DNA from: Bradyrhizobium sp. Arg816
GTDB taxonomy: Bacteria > Pseudomonadota > Alphaproteobacteria > Rhizobiales > Xanthobacteraceae
Assembly: GCF_029989365.1 (NCBI RefSeq)
Contig: NZ_JAPRAQ010000001.1
Span: 248,001-312,000 of the forward strand
Length of the DNA: 64,000 nt
Reading direction: 5' to 3'
The translations under genes and the position numbers were made by a program. The notes under the pieces were generated by a model, which was not told the origin of the DNA, searched no databases, and saw nothing but the letters and a program-made list of their open reading frames with translations. The stretch's first letter is position 1. Each line of letters begins with the position of its first letter. Below are positions 9,045 to 18,201 of this stretch, in pieces.

Positions 9045-10097
9045 ATGAACGGACCTTCCGCGAGCCCTCTCGCAGCAGCGAGCCCCCGCGACGCGCTCTC
9101 GAGCGCGATGACCGATCCGTTCGGGCGGACCATCTCGTATTTGCGCGTGTCCGTCACCGACCGCTGCGATCTACGCTGCTTCTATTGCATGTCGGAAGAC
9201 ATGACATTCCTGCCCAAGGCGGACCTGCTGACGCTGGAGGAGCTCGACCGGCTCTGCACGGCCTTCATCGCCAAGGGCGTGAAGAAGCTGCGGCTCACCG
9301 GCGGCGAGCCGCTGGTCCGCCGTAACGTGATGACGCTGGTGCGCTCGCTGTCCCGCCACCTTTCGAGCGGTGCCCTGAGCGAGCTGACCCTGACCACCAA
9401 CGGCACCCAGCTTGCGAAACACGCCCGGGAGCTCGCCGATTGCGGCGTCCGCCGCATCAACGTCTCGCTCGACACGCTCGATCCCAAGAAATTTCGCGAG
9501 ATCACCCGCTGGGGCGAGATCGACAAGGTGCTGGAGGGCATCGAAGCCGCGCGCGCCGCTGGGCTTGGCGTAAAGATCAACGCGGTGGCGCTGAAGAACC
9601 TCAACGAGGACGAGCTTCCCGACCTGATGCGCTGGGCGCACGGCAAGAGCATGGGGCTGACGCTGATCGAGGTCATGCCGATGGGCGAGATCGGCTCGGG
9701 CCGTATCGACCAATACCTGCCGCTGTCGCTGGTGCGCGCGCGGCTCGCCCAGCAATTCACGTTGACGGATCTCGCCGAGAGCACCGGCGGGCCGGCGCGC
9801 TATGTCAGCGTTGCCGAGACCGGCGGCAAGCTCGGCTTCATCACGCCGATGACCCATAATTTCTGCGAATCCTGCAACCGGGTGCGCATCACCTGCACGG
9901 GCACGCTGCACACCTGCCTCGGCCACGAGGATGCTTCAGATTTGCGCAAACCTCTGCGTGCATCTGACGACGACATGCTGCTTGCGGATGCGATCGACCG
10001 CGCCATCGGGCTGAAGCCCAAGGGCCACGATTTCATCATCGACCGCCGCCACGACCGCCCCAGCGTCTCCAGGCACATGAGCGTCACCGGCGGCTGA
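9045..10097 (+). CDS. moaA: GTP 3',8-cyclase MoaA (molybdenum cofactor)
   Basis: A 350-residue radical SAM enzyme for the first step of molybdopterin synthesis (GTP to cyclic pyranopterin precursor with MoaC). The SAM-cluster motif CDLRCFYC lies at residues 41-48, TGGEPLVR follows, and the C-terminal cluster uses CESC and a Cys 13 residues later. The protein ends in Gly-Gly, as MoaA proteins do. The ATG at 9045 adds about 20 residues to a later in-frame ATG at 9108; either may be used. No other moa gene is in the window. Confidence 0.95.
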   Translation: MNGPSASPLAAASPRDALSSAMTDPFGRTISYLRVSVTDRCDLRCFYCMSEDMTFLPKADLLTLEELDRLCTAFIAKGVKKLRLTGGEPLVRRNVMTLVRSLSRHLSSGALSELTLTTNGTQLAKHARELADCGVRRINVSLDTLDPKKFREITRWGEIDKVLEGIEAARAAGLGVKINAVALKNLNEDELPDLMRWAHGKSMGLTLIEVMPMGEIGSGRIDQYLPLSLVRARLAQQFTLTDLAESTGGPARYVSVAETGGKLGFITPMTHNFCESCNRVRITCTGTLHTCLGHEDASDLRKPLRASDDDMLLADAIDRAIGLKPKGHDFIIDRRHDRPSVSRHMSVTGG

Positions 10098-10397
10098 GGG
10101 ATTCGCGCCCTCCCCGCCATAAGCTTTTGACTCGGCGTCAATTTGCCCATTTTCCGATTGACGGCGCACAAGCCCGCTGGTTTGGTGCAGCCGCCTTTGC
10201 TTGCCCGGCAGCAATAAGCCGGCCCCGCCCCTTTGGCGGTCGCGGTCAAGACGGCAAGGCACGAGGGGAGGACCGACGCCGCAATCGCTCCGGAATTTCA
10301 TCCGTACGGTCGCGTGCTATTCGCACGCCGGCCAGGCGATGCGTGCTGAAGCCTCCCGTAAAGTGTTGGGCCGCGACGGCGACGGAGAGAAAGTAAG
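10098..10397. other. Upstream region of the TRAP genes
   Basis: These 300 bp hold no credible gene. A short inverted repeat, TTGAC and GTCAA arms separated by five bases near 10127-10141, lies close to moaA. GGAGAGAAAG just before 10398 is the dctQ ribosome site. I could not pick a confident promoter. Confidence 0.4.
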
Positions 10398-10937
10398 ATG
10401 CGTCCATTGCTGGCGTTGAGCAACGCCATCGACGCCCTCAATGAAAAGATTGGGTACGTCTGTAACATCCTGGTGCTGCTGGCGTGCCTGGTCAGCGCGG
10501 CCAATGCCATGATCCGCTATGCCTTCAGCAACTCCTCGAACGGCTGGCTGGAGCTGCAATGGTACATGTTCGCCATCCTGGTGATGTTCGGCGCGTCCTA
10601 CACCTTCAAGCGCAACGAGCATGTCCGCGTCGAGATCTTCTACCTCACGCTCTCGGAACGCGGCCAGCTCTGGCTCGACATGATCGGCACGCTCTGCTTC
10701 CTGATCCCCTCCTGCCTCCTGCTCGCCTATCTGTCGTGGCCCTTCTTCATGCAGGCCTATAACGTCGGCGAGATGTCCGGCAATGCCGGCGGCCTGATCC
10801 GCTGGCCGATCAAGTTCGTGATCCCCGCCGGCTTCGTCTTGCTGGCGCTCCAGGGTGTTTCCGAAGTCATCAAGCGTATCGCGGCTCTCCAGGGCTATGT
10901 GACGATCGACGCCAAGTACGAGAGGCCGACCCAATGA
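10398..10937 (+). CDS. TRAP transporter small permease (DctQ-type)
   Basis: A 179-residue inner-membrane protein with four hydrophobic segments (about residues 18-40, 55-75, 95-115 and 135-155), as in DctQ subunits. The FGASYTFKRNEHVRVEIFY stretch between helices 2 and 3 is the usual DctQ signature. Its stop overlaps the start of the large-subunit gene by four bases (ATGA). TRAP systems import carboxylates using the sodium gradient. No binding protein gene is adjacent; a DctP-type gene lies at 23146. Confidence 0.88.
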   Translation: MRPLLALSNAIDALNEKIGYVCNILVLLACLVSAANAMIRYAFSNSSNGWLELQWYMFAILVMFGASYTFKRNEHVRVEIFYLTLSERGQLWLDMIGTLCFLIPSCLLLAYLSWPFFMQAYNVGEMSGNAGGLIRWPIKFVIPAGFVLLALQGVSEVIKRIAALQGYVTIDAKYERPTQ

Positions 10938-12535
10938 TTACGCTGGAAATGATGCCGCCGCTGATGTTCGGCGGCCTGGTTCTGGCGATGCTGATCGGCT
11001 TCCCCGTCGCGTTCACGCTCGCGGCGGTCGGCCTCTCCTTCGGCTTCCTCGCCATCCATCTCGGATTCTTCGACCTCAACTTCCTCCAGGCGATTCCCGG
11101 CCGCGTGTTCGGCAGCGTGCTTTCCAACGAGCTGCTGCTCGCGATCCCGTTCTTCACCTTCATGGGCGCCATATTAGAGAGATGTGGACTAGCCGAAGAT
11201 ATGCTGGACTCGATGGGCCAGCTGTTCGGCCCGGTCCGCGGCGGCCTCGGCTACTCCGTCATCATCGTCGGCTTCATCCTCGGCGCCATCACCGGCACGG
11301 TGGCGGCGCAGGTCATCGCCATGGCGCTGATCTCGATGCCGGTGATGATCCGCTACGGTTACAACATGCGCTACATCACCGGCGTCCTCGCGGCCTCCGG
11401 CACGATCACGCAGCTGGTGCCGCCCTCGCTGGTGCTGATCGTGCTCGCCGACCAGCTCGGCAAGTCGGTCGGCGACATGTATCTCGGCGCCTGGGGCCCC
11501 TCGGTGTTCCAGATCATGCTGTTCGCCGGCTACACCTTCATCCTCGGCCTGATCAAGCCGAGCCACGTGCCGCCGGTGCCGAAGGAAGCGCGCACGCTGA
11601 CCGGCTGGGCGCTGTGGAAAAAATGCCTGATGGGCATCATCCCCTCGGCCGTGCTGATCTTCGTCGTGCTCGGCACCATGATGATGGGTCTCGCGACCCC
11701 GACCGAAGCCGGCGCCATGGGCGCGGTCGGCGCCATCGTGCTCGCCGCGATCCATCACAAGGACTTCTCCTCGAATGACCGCAAGATCCTGATCGTCGGC
11801 GTGATCGCCGCCGGCGTCGGCACGATCGTCGCGATGCTGTTCACCGAGAACCTGGTCTTCAGGCTCTCGTTCGCCGTCACCTATCTCGCCGTGGCGTGGA
11901 TCTGCATCCAGGCCGCACGCATCCCCGAGCTGCGCGACCTGATCAAGCAGGGCTACGAATCCACCATGCGCCTCACCTGCATGGTCACCTTCATCCTGAT
12001 TGGCTCGACCTGCTTCTCGGTGGTGTTCCTCGGCGTCTCCGGCGGCGTCTGGCTCGAGCATCTCTTGACCTCGCTCCCCGGCGGCGTGTGGGGCTTCCTG
12101 ATCTTCATCAACCTCTTCATCTTCTTCCTGGCCTTCTTCCTCGACTTCTTCGAGATCGCCTTCATCATCCTGCCGATGATCGCGCCGATCGCGCAGAAGG
12201 TCCTCGCGCCGGTGGTGGGACCGGACGCGGCGCTGATCTGGTTCGGCGTGATGCTGTGCGTGAACATGCAGACCTCGTTCCTGCATCCGCCGTTCGGCTT
12301 CGCGCTGTTCTATCTGCGCGGCGTGGCGCCGAAGGAAGTGAAGAGCTCCGACATCTATTGGGGCGCGATCCCCTGGATCGGCCTGCAGATGATCATGGTC
12401 CTGCTCGTGATCATCTTCCCGATCACGGTGACGGGCCTGCTCGACAAGCCGCTCAACGTCGACCTCGACAAGGTCAAGATCGAGGTGCCGCAGATCGACC
12501 TGCCGCCGCTGGATCTGGGACCGCCGCAGAAGTAG
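10934..12535 (+). CDS. TRAP transporter large permease (DctM-type)
   Basis: A 533-residue membrane protein, roughly 100 residues longer than the common DctM. It carries many hydrophobic helices, the FFTFMGAILERCGLAEDML element, the GTVAAQVIAMALISMPVM region, and the late HPPFGFALFYLRG motif typical of large subunits of the mannitol/chloroaromatic-type TRAP group. The extra length lies in the middle (about residues 270-340), where another pair of helices appears. It forms the transport channel together with the small subunit. It ends before a hairpin repeat at 12549. Confidence 0.9.
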   Translation: MITLEMMPPLMFGGLVLAMLIGFPVAFTLAAVGLSFGFLAIHLGFFDLNFLQAIPGRVFGSVLSNELLLAIPFFTFMGAILERCGLAEDMLDSMGQLFGPVRGGLGYSVIIVGFILGAITGTVAAQVIAMALISMPVMIRYGYNMRYITGVLAASGTITQLVPPSLVLIVLADQLGKSVGDMYLGAWGPSVFQIMLFAGYTFILGLIKPSHVPPVPKEARTLTGWALWKKCLMGIIPSAVLIFVVLGTMMMGLATPTEAGAMGAVGAIVLAAIHHKDFSSNDRKILIVGVIAAGVGTIVAMLFTENLVFRLSFAVTYLAVAWICIQAARIPELRDLIKQGYESTMRLTCMVTFILIGSTCFSVVFLGVSGGVWLEHLLTSLPGGVWGFLIFINLFIFFLAFFLDFFEIAFIILPMIAPIAQKVLAPVVGPDAALIWFGVMLCVNMQTSFLHPPFGFALFYLRGVAPKEVKSSDIYWGAIPWIGLQMIMVLLVIIFPITVTGLLDKPLNVDLDKVKIEVPQIDLPPLDLGPPQK

Positions 12536-12548
12536 CGGCCGCGCTTTC

Positions 12549-12605
12549 TTCCTTCTCCCCTCATGTCCGCCGAAGCCTTGGCGGAGGCGGATGCGGGAGA
12601 AGGAA
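12549..12605. repeat. Short palindromic element after the TRAP genes
   Basis: TTCCTTCTCCC and GGGAGAAGGAA are exact reverse complements, and an inner TCCGCC/GGCGGA pair lies between them. It resembles a reduced form of the repeat at 4424-4564. It starts 13 bp after the dctM stop and could end transcription, although no T-run follows directly. Confidence 0.6.
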
Positions 12606-12693
12606 GGGCGTTAATTTACTCGTGTTCTCTTATTTGCAATCTCGCCGTATTCATTGCAGTGATCGTGGGGGCCGGCGTCAACGGTCACGCTGA

Positions 12694-13155
12694 TCAGTTC
12701 CGTGAGAATGTGACCACGTTCGGCGCATCGTATTGCGCCTCCATCTTCTTTTTGCAGTTGGCGTAAACTTCGCTAAAGCGACGTTCCGAGTTGCACGACC
12801 TTTCCAGCTTATGAACGAACAGCGTCACTGCGTCATCATGCCAGGTCACCTCGGTCGATTGGGTTTCTTCGCTGGCGTGCTCCACGACTTTGACGAATTC
12901 GCGGGCGAGAGCGCGCGGGTTGCCTGCGTCCTGCGCGTCGCAGGCGACTTTGTACCGGTTGTAGTTTCCGCGATCGTCCCAATGGATCACGATGTCGTCG
13001 GATAGGGTATCGCCTTCGATCTGCGCCAGTGCGTCGAGCGCGACGTTCGCATGATTGAGCGCTTGGTGCTCGTCACCGTCCTTGATGCAGCGCTTGATCA
13101 ATTGCAGCGCGTTTTTAGCGCGCGATAGCTGAGCGGCGGCCTGCTTCGTATTCAT
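12694..13155 (-). CDS. Hypothetical protein
   Basis: A 153-residue protein I do not recognise. The ATG at 13155 has AAGGGA eight bases upstream; a longer frame starting at 13185 lacks such a site. The first 45 residues form a Lys/Ala/Gln-rich amphipathic helix pair, followed by an acidic segment with IVIHWDDRGNYNRYKV. No signal peptide or membrane segment is visible. It faces the TRAP genes convergently and its base composition is lower in GC than its neighbours, which may mean late acquisition. Confidence 0.6.
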   Translation of the reverse strand: MNTKQAAAQLSRAKNALQLIKRCIKDGDEHQALNHANVALDALAQIEGDTLSDDIVIHWDDRGNYNRYKVACDAQDAGNPRALAREFVKVVEHASEETQSTEVTWHDDAVTLFVHKLERSCNSERRFSEVYANCKKKMEAQYDAPNVVTFSRN

Positions 13156-13389
13156 CTCGCAAGTCCCTTTCCAAGTGGCCCGCATGGGTCACGCCGGGGT
13201 CGAAATGGGGTCAGGATCATTGCGGCCTCTCACGGGAGTTTGGCGACGAGCACGCCGCTGCAATCGGATCAGATTGGAGCCCAGGCGGCGGTTCGCCAAT
13301 ACCTCCAAAGGTGAATACGGAGTACTCCTCTAGTCGGCTTTACAATCTGAGAGCGAGCCGCGAGGGCGGGAAATTTCGAGGCGTGCGCG
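13156..13389. other. Intergenic DNA around a short frame
   Basis: Upstream of the hypothetical gene at 13155 and before the short frame at 13390 I see no RNA gene, repeat or terminator. With the short frame included, the stretch up to the M20 gene start is about 445 bp. Confidence 0.4.
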
Positions 13390-13545
13390 ATGGGAAAGAT
13401 GATCTATGTACAAACCTCGGGCGCACATAGTTGGCGGGCACTTGTCGCCGACCCGACCAAGCCATGGCGCACTGGCTGTTCTGTGCGAACAGTGGCGCAT
13501 TGCCGGGAAGCAGCAGAGGAATTGCCGCCGGATCCGCGCGCGTGA
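13390..13545 (+). CDS. Short frame, possible truncated gene
   Basis: A 51-residue frame starting with ATG at 13390 (a second ATG at 13399). The translated text has natural composition: SWRALVADPTKPWRTG followed by SVRTVAHCREAAEELPPD. This resembles the N-terminus of longer rhizobial proteins of the WRxLLADPxKxWxTGYSARxLAH type that I recall, but it stops after about 50 residues. It may be a genuine small protein or the left-over 5' end of a decayed gene. Confidence 0.4.
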   Translation: MGKMIYVQTSGAHSWRALVADPTKPWRTGCSVRTVAHCREAAEELPPDPRA

Positions 13546-13601
13546 CAAGCGCCGGAAACACGGGCATACCGGGCCATCCTCCAACTGATGGACCGCCGCG
13601 C

Positions 13602-14888
13602 ATGTCCCGATCGCTCCCTGCTCCGTCGCTCGCTCCCTTGATCGCATCGCTCTGGCTGGCATGTGCCGCAACGTTTGCGCATGCGGAACCGATGACCGAT
13701 GTCCATGCGCTGGCGCAAAAGGAGCAGCAGCCGCTGCTCGACACGCTGCGCGATCTCGTCAGCATCGAATCCGGCAGCAAGGACATCGACGGCCTGAACC
13801 AGATCGCCGAGCGCGTTGCCGGCCAGCTCAAGCAGCTCGGCGGCACGGTGGAGATCTTGCACCCCACCGACGTCTATCGCCTCGACGACACGCCCGAGAC
13901 GATCGGCCCGGCCGTGCACGCCGTGTTCAAGGGCACCGGCAGCAAGAAGATCATGCTGATCGCCCACATGGACACGGTGTACCTGAAGGGCATGCTGAAG
14001 GACCAGCCGTTCCGCGTCGACGGCGACAAGGCCTACGGCCTCGGCATTGCCGACGACAAGCAGGGCGTCGCGCTCATTCTCCATACCGTGGCGATGCTCC
14101 AGAAACTCAACTTCAGGGATTACGGCACCCTCACGGTGCTCACCAATGGCGACGAGGAGATCTCCTCGCCCGGCTGGCGCAGCACCATCACCAAGTTCGC
14201 CGCGGATCAGGACGTGGTGTTCTCGTTCGAAGGCGGCGGCACCGACGGCACGCTGCGCCTTGCCACCAGCGGCATCGGCTCGGCCTATCTCACGGTGCAC
14301 GGCAAGTCCTCGCACGCTGGCGCGCGGCCCGAGGGCGGCGTCAACGCGCTGTACGAGCTCTCGCACCAGGTGCTGCAGATGAAGGACCTGTCCAAGCCCG
14401 AGCAGGGCCTGAAGCTGAACTGGACGGTCTCGAAGGCCGGCACCAACCGCAACGTCATCCCGGCCGACGCCTCGGCCCAGGCCGATGCGCGCGCGCTCAA
14501 GATCGCCGATTTCGACGAGTTGCAGAAGGCGCTGCAGGACAAGATCAAGAATCGGCTGCTGCCCGACTCCAGGGTCGAGCTGAAATTCGAGGTGCGCCGC
14601 CCGCCGCTGGAGGCCAACGACGCCTCACGCCGCGTCGCGGCCTACGGCAAGACGATCTATGGGGAGATCGGACTGTCCCTCAAGGTCGACGAGAAGGCGA
14701 CCGGCGGCGGCACCGACGCCGCATTTGCCGCGCTCAAGACCAGCGGCGCCGTGGTCGAAGGCATGGGCCTGTCGGGCTTCGGCGCGCACTCCAACGATGC
14801 CGAATATGTGCAGATCAACAGCATCGTGCCGCGGCTTTACCTGGCCACGCGCATGATCATGGACCTGTCCGCCGGCAAGCTGAAATAG
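13602..14888 (+). CDS. M20 family metallopeptidase (glutamate carboxypeptidase-like)
   Basis: A 428-residue exported zinc peptidase. The signal peptide runs to about residue 28 (TFAHA). Zinc-site motifs of the M20 family follow: IAHMDTVY (His and the following Asp), GLGIADDKQG (bridging Asp), TNGDEEISSPG (catalytic Glu), and late GGGTDAAFA with a His near the C-terminus (GFGAHSNDAEY). The lid domain with GKSSHAGARPE is present. Members hydrolyse C-terminal glutamate from folate-like or peptide substrates in the periplasm. It converges with the kinase gene at 14905. Confidence 0.9.
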   Translation: MSRSLPAPSLAPLIASLWLACAATFAHAEPMTDVHALAQKEQQPLLDTLRDLVSIESGSKDIDGLNQIAERVAGQLKQLGGTVEILHPTDVYRLDDTPETIGPAVHAVFKGTGSKKIMLIAHMDTVYLKGMLKDQPFRVDGDKAYGLGIADDKQGVALILHTVAMLQKLNFRDYGTLTVLTNGDEEISSPGWRSTITKFAADQDVVFSFEGGGTDGTLRLATSGIGSAYLTVHGKSSHAGARPEGGVNALYELSHQVLQMKDLSKPEQGLKLNWTVSKAGTNRNVIPADASAQADARALKIADFDELQKALQDKIKNRLLPDSRVELKFEVRRPPLEANDASRRVAAYGKTIYGEIGLSLKVDEKATGGGTDAAFAALKTSGAVVEGMGLSGFGAHSNDAEYVQINSIVPRLYLATRMIMDLSAGKLK

Positions 14889-14904
14889 CGGCGTCTGCCC
14901 GTGG

Positions 14905-16281
14905 TCAGCTTTGGCCAACCGGGGGCGCGGCTCCCTCCGCTAGCCGAAACCGCAGCGTGAACTCCGCGCCGCCGCCGGGAAGATTCTCTACCGCCACCGT
15001 CGCGGCATGATCGTCCGCGACCCCGCGCACGATCGAGAGCCCGAGGCCCGCGCCGTCGCTGCGCTGGCGGTCGGCGCGCCAGAAGCGCTGGAAGATCAGC
15101 TCGCGCTCGGTCTCCGCGATGCCAGGGCCGCAATCGCGCACGCGCACCGAACCGTCGTCCCCCACCTCGACGTCGACCGAGGTATCCTTCGCCGTGAACT
15201 TGATGGCGTTTTCGGCGAGGTTGAAGATCGCGCGCTGGAGCATCTCCGCATTGCCGTGGATCAGCACCGGCGCGTCGGCGCCCTTCAGCGCGATGTCCTT
15301 GTGCTGTGCGATCGCGAACGGCGCGATGGAGCCGACCACCTCGGCGCAGACGGCGCGCAGATCCGCGGTCTCGCCGGGATCGAGCACCAGGGTGTCGAGT
15401 TCGGCGATCTCCAGCAGCTGGGCGACGATGCGGCTCATGCCTTCGATGTCGTCGTGCAGCGCCTGCCTTGCGGCGCCATCGCCCAGCGTCTCGATCCGCG
15501 TGCGCAGGATCGTGAGCGGCGTGCGCAACTGATGCGCGGCATCCGCCGTGAACTGCCGCTGCACGCGAAAACCGTCCTCGAGCCGGTCGAGCGCCTGGTT
15601 GACGGCGGTGACCAGCGGCATGATCTCGCGCGGGATCTGCTCCGTCGGCAGGCGGATGTCGGTGCGCGCCGGGCCGATATTGCTGGCCTCCTCCGACGCT
15701 TTCCACAGTGGCGCGATGGCGCGGCGGAAGATGATGATGTCGGCGGCGAGCAGGATCAGCAGGATCGGAATGGTGATCCACCCGACCCGGCGGAAGAAGT
15801 TCGAGATGATGTCGTCGATGATGACGTCGCGATGCGCCAGATCCTCGGCCACGCGGATGCGCACGATCTTGCCGTCGATGATGCGGGTGACGCCGGCGCC
15901 GGAAATCGTCTCGGAAAGTGTCGGCGGCGCCGACGCGGCCGCTCCCGTCTTGCGGCGGGACGAAAACAGCAAACGGCCGTCGGCATCGCGGATGTCGTAG
16001 AGATAGCGGCCGTAGGCTTCCGAATAGAGGCCCCGCAGGCTGTCGGGCAGGTTGAACGTCAGCAGGCCATCCGGCGCCGCGACGATGCGCTCGGCCAGCA
16101 CCTCGGCCTGCGCCCGCATGGCTTCGCGGTGCAGCTGGTCGACTTCGGAATTGAGCAGCCAGAACAGCACCAGCGGCAGGAAGATCGCGACCACCGCGAC
16201 CGCGACGATGTGCATGAACACGATGCGCCAGATCAACGATTTGAATGTCGGCGATCTGCCATAGGCCCCGGCGGCCGCCAC
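14905..16281 (-). CDS. Sensor histidine kinase, TctE-like
   Basis: A 458-residue membrane kinase. Membrane helices lie at about residues 22-43 and 168-188, bounding a periplasmic domain of about 120 residues that resembles the two-component sensor N-terminal domain of TctE. The H-box DAAHQLRTPL holds the phosphorylated His250. NLAENAIKF is the N-box and GPGIAETE with GAGLGLSIV the ATP lid. The gene begins one base after the regulator stop, so the two are one operon. TctE-type kinases often sense carboxylates; the ligand here is unknown. Confidence 0.9.
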   Translation of the reverse strand: MAAAGAYGRSPTFKSLIWRIVFMHIVAVAVVAIFLPLVLFWLLNSEVDQLHREAMRAQAEVLAERIVAAPDGLLTFNLPDSLRGLYSEAYGRYLYDIRDADGRLLFSSRRKTGAAASAPPTLSETISGAGVTRIIDGKIVRIRVAEDLAHRDVIIDDIISNFFRRVGWITIPILLILLAADIIIFRRAIAPLWKASEEASNIGPARTDIRLPTEQIPREIMPLVTAVNQALDRLEDGFRVQRQFTADAAHQLRTPLTILRTRIETLGDGAARQALHDDIEGMSRIVAQLLEIAELDTLVLDPGETADLRAVCAEVVGSIAPFAIAQHKDIALKGADAPVLIHGNAEMLQRAIFNLAENAIKFTAKDTSVDVEVGDDGSVRVRDCGPGIAETERELIFQRFWRADRQRSDGAGLGLSIVRGVADDHAATVAVENLPGGGAEFTLRFRLAEGAAPPVGQS

Positions 16282-16282
16282 G

Positions 16283-16957
16283 CTATTTCTCCTCGGACAT
16301 GAGATAGCCGACGCCGCGGATGGTGTGGATCACGACCTTGGCGCCGTGCTCGGTGAGCTGCTTGCGCAGCCGCGAGACGTAGACCTCGACCGCGTTGGAG
16401 GCGACCTCGCCTTCGAGCCCGAAGATGTGGTCCTCGACGTTCTTCTTCGGCACCACCCGGCCCTGCCGGCGCAGCAGGATCTCCAGCACCGAGGTCTCGC
16501 GCGCGGAGATGATCCGCGGCTGGTCGTCGACGAAGATCTGGCGGCTTTCGGTGTCGTAGACGAGATTGGCGAGGCGCAGCGAGCGGCCGAGCAGCTGGCC
16601 GGGCCGGCGCAGGATCGCCTCCAGCCGCGCCACCAGCTCCTCCATCGCGAACGGCTTTGCCAGATAATCGTCGGCGCCGCTGCGCAGGCCGCTAACGCGG
16701 TCCTGCAGGCCGCCGCGCGCGGTCAGCACCAGCACCGGCAGCGGCTCCATCTGCCGCCGCAGCTCGCGCAGCACCGAGAGGCCGTCGCCGTCGGGCAGGC
16801 CGAGGTCGAGGATCATCGCAGCGTAGCTGACGCTGCTGACCGCCTCGCGTGCCTCGGCCGCGGTGCTCACGATGTCGCTCTGGTAGCCGGCGGCCGACAG
16901 CCCGGCGGCAACGAGCCGCGACAGCTCGACATTGTCCTCGACGATCAGAAGGCGCAT
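16283..16957 (-). CDS. Response regulator, OmpR family (TctD-like)
   Basis: A 224-residue DNA-binding regulator. The receiver domain (residues 1-115) has EDN near the start, the phospho-acceptor Asp51 in ILDLGLPDGDG, TARG and KPF. A winged-helix output domain (about 125-220) follows, with NAVEVYVSRLRKQL as recognition helix and TIRGVGYLM as wing. It is upstream of and almost contiguous with the kinase gene, its certain partner. It could control the nearby M20 or TRAP genes, but no binding site is identifiable. Confidence 0.92.
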   Translation of the reverse strand: MRLLIVEDNVELSRLVAAGLSAAGYQSDIVSTAAEAREAVSSVSYAAMILDLGLPDGDGLSVLRELRRQMEPLPVLVLTARGGLQDRVSGLRSGADDYLAKPFAMEELVARLEAILRRPGQLLGRSLRLANLVYDTESRQIFVDDQPRIISARETSVLEILLRRQGRVVPKKNVEDHIFGLEGEVASNAVEVYVSRLRKQLTEHGAKVVIHTIRGVGYLMSEEK

Positions 16958-17116
16958 CGCAGTCCCGCCGGATGTTCCGGTGCAATCACGGCTCGCGCCG
17001 CATCTTCGCTCTCTTCCACCATTCCGGCCGCCTCGGCCAGCGAAAAAGCGCGTGGCAGGCCAGCCGCCCCCCTGTCAGGTTCGTGTAAGCCGACCTGGGC
17101 GCGTTCCCATGATGGT

Positions 17117-18178
17117 TTACTCGATCACCTCATCCGCTCCGGCAATGACTGCTGCGGAGAACGGATGGCCGAGCAGTTTCGCTGCCTTCAAATTGACAAC
17201 GAGCTCCACCTTCGTGACGAGTTGAACTGGAAGATCAGAAGGCTTCTCGCCCGACAGAATGCGTCCGGCATAGATACCCGCGCGATGGTGCGACTGCATG
17301 AAATCTCCTCCGTAGCTCATCAAACCTCCAGCCACGGGAAAGTCTCGGGTCTGCGTGATTGCGGGTAGTTGATATTTCATCGCGAGAGCCGCCAGCCGGC
17401 GACTGCGAAATGCAAAATAGGGGTCGGAGGTAAACACAACTCCGCCTGGCCCGTCCCTGGCCACGGCAGCGAATACGGATTCGAATTCATCCTCCTTGCT
17501 TGCGCTATAGATCTGCAGTTGAACCCGCAGGGCCTCTGCGGCCGCCTGAAGCTTCTGCAATTGTGATGGTGCGGTCGGACTTGTCGGGTTGGCGACAACC
17601 GCCAATCTGGTCGCCGTGGGCAACAGGTCGCGCATCAGCTCAAGCCGCTTTGGCGACACATCGACGCTCAGGCTCGATACTCCCGTGATATTTCCGCCCG
17701 GCCGCGACAGGCTGTCCACCACGCGTAGCTGAACGGGGTCGCCGCCCATCTCGAACACGATGGTCTTGGTCGTACCCGTCGCCTTCGCGGCAAGTGCCAC
17801 CGGTGCCCCGCCAGGAGCCACGATCAGGTCTACATTTCTGGCGACCAATTCGGCAGCGAGGGCAGGCAATCGAGAATATTGTCCATTGGCCCACTGAAAG
17901 TCGATCGCCACATTGCGACCCTCGACGAAGCCGGCTTCCTCCAGCCCCTGTCGGAAAGCCTCAAGTCGACTGCCGAAGAGCTCGGGTGACTCCGGGCAAA
18001 GATAGCCAATGACCGGCATGGAGGGCTTCTGCCCATACGAGACGGTCGTCCACGTCGCGGCGCCTGCCATCCAAAGAAGAAAATCGCGCCGTCTGGCGCG
18101 TCCGCGTAGCGTTGCTGCTTCAGGGTTGGCGCACCTCATGCCTACGGACCCGCTGCCGTCAGCCGTTTGCCGGAGCAT
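17117..18178 (-). CDS. ABC transporter substrate-binding-like protein
   Basis: A 353-residue protein of the ABC_sub_bind group. The N-terminus has a twin-arginine-like signal (RARRRDFLLWMAGAATW). The mature part shows VIGYLCPESPELF, FRQGLEEAGFVEGRNV, and PGGNITGVSSLSVDVSPKRLEL, all usual in this family. No permease or ATPase gene accompanies it. It lies 23 bp after the membrane cyclase gene on the same strand, so it may serve as a periplasmic sensor partner and not as a transporter part. An ATG at 18139 is an alternative start. Confidence 0.85.
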   Translation of the reverse strand: MLRQTADGSGSVGMRCANPEAATLRGRARRRDFLLWMAGAATWTTVSYGQKPSMPVIGYLCPESPELFGSRLEAFRQGLEEAGFVEGRNVAIDFQWANGQYSRLPALAAELVARNVDLIVAPGGAPVALAAKATGTTKTIVFEMGGDPVQLRVVDSLSRPGGNITGVSSLSVDVSPKRLELMRDLLPTATRLAVVANPTSPTAPSQLQKLQAAAEALRVQLQIYSASKEDEFESVFAAVARDGPGGVVFTSDPYFAFRSRRLAALAMKYQLPAITQTRDFPVAGGLMSYGGDFMQSHHRAGIYAGRILSGEKPSDLPVQLVTKVELVVNLKAAKLLGHPFSAAVIAGADEVIE

Positions 18179-18201
18179 AGCCCCGGATACGCGAACAGTC
18201 T

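Noticed and set aside
11189..12286. Long open frame antisense to dctM
   Set aside because: Its text is mostly Asp, Glu, His and Arg, the mirror image of a hydrophobic membrane protein, and it has no recognisable domain.
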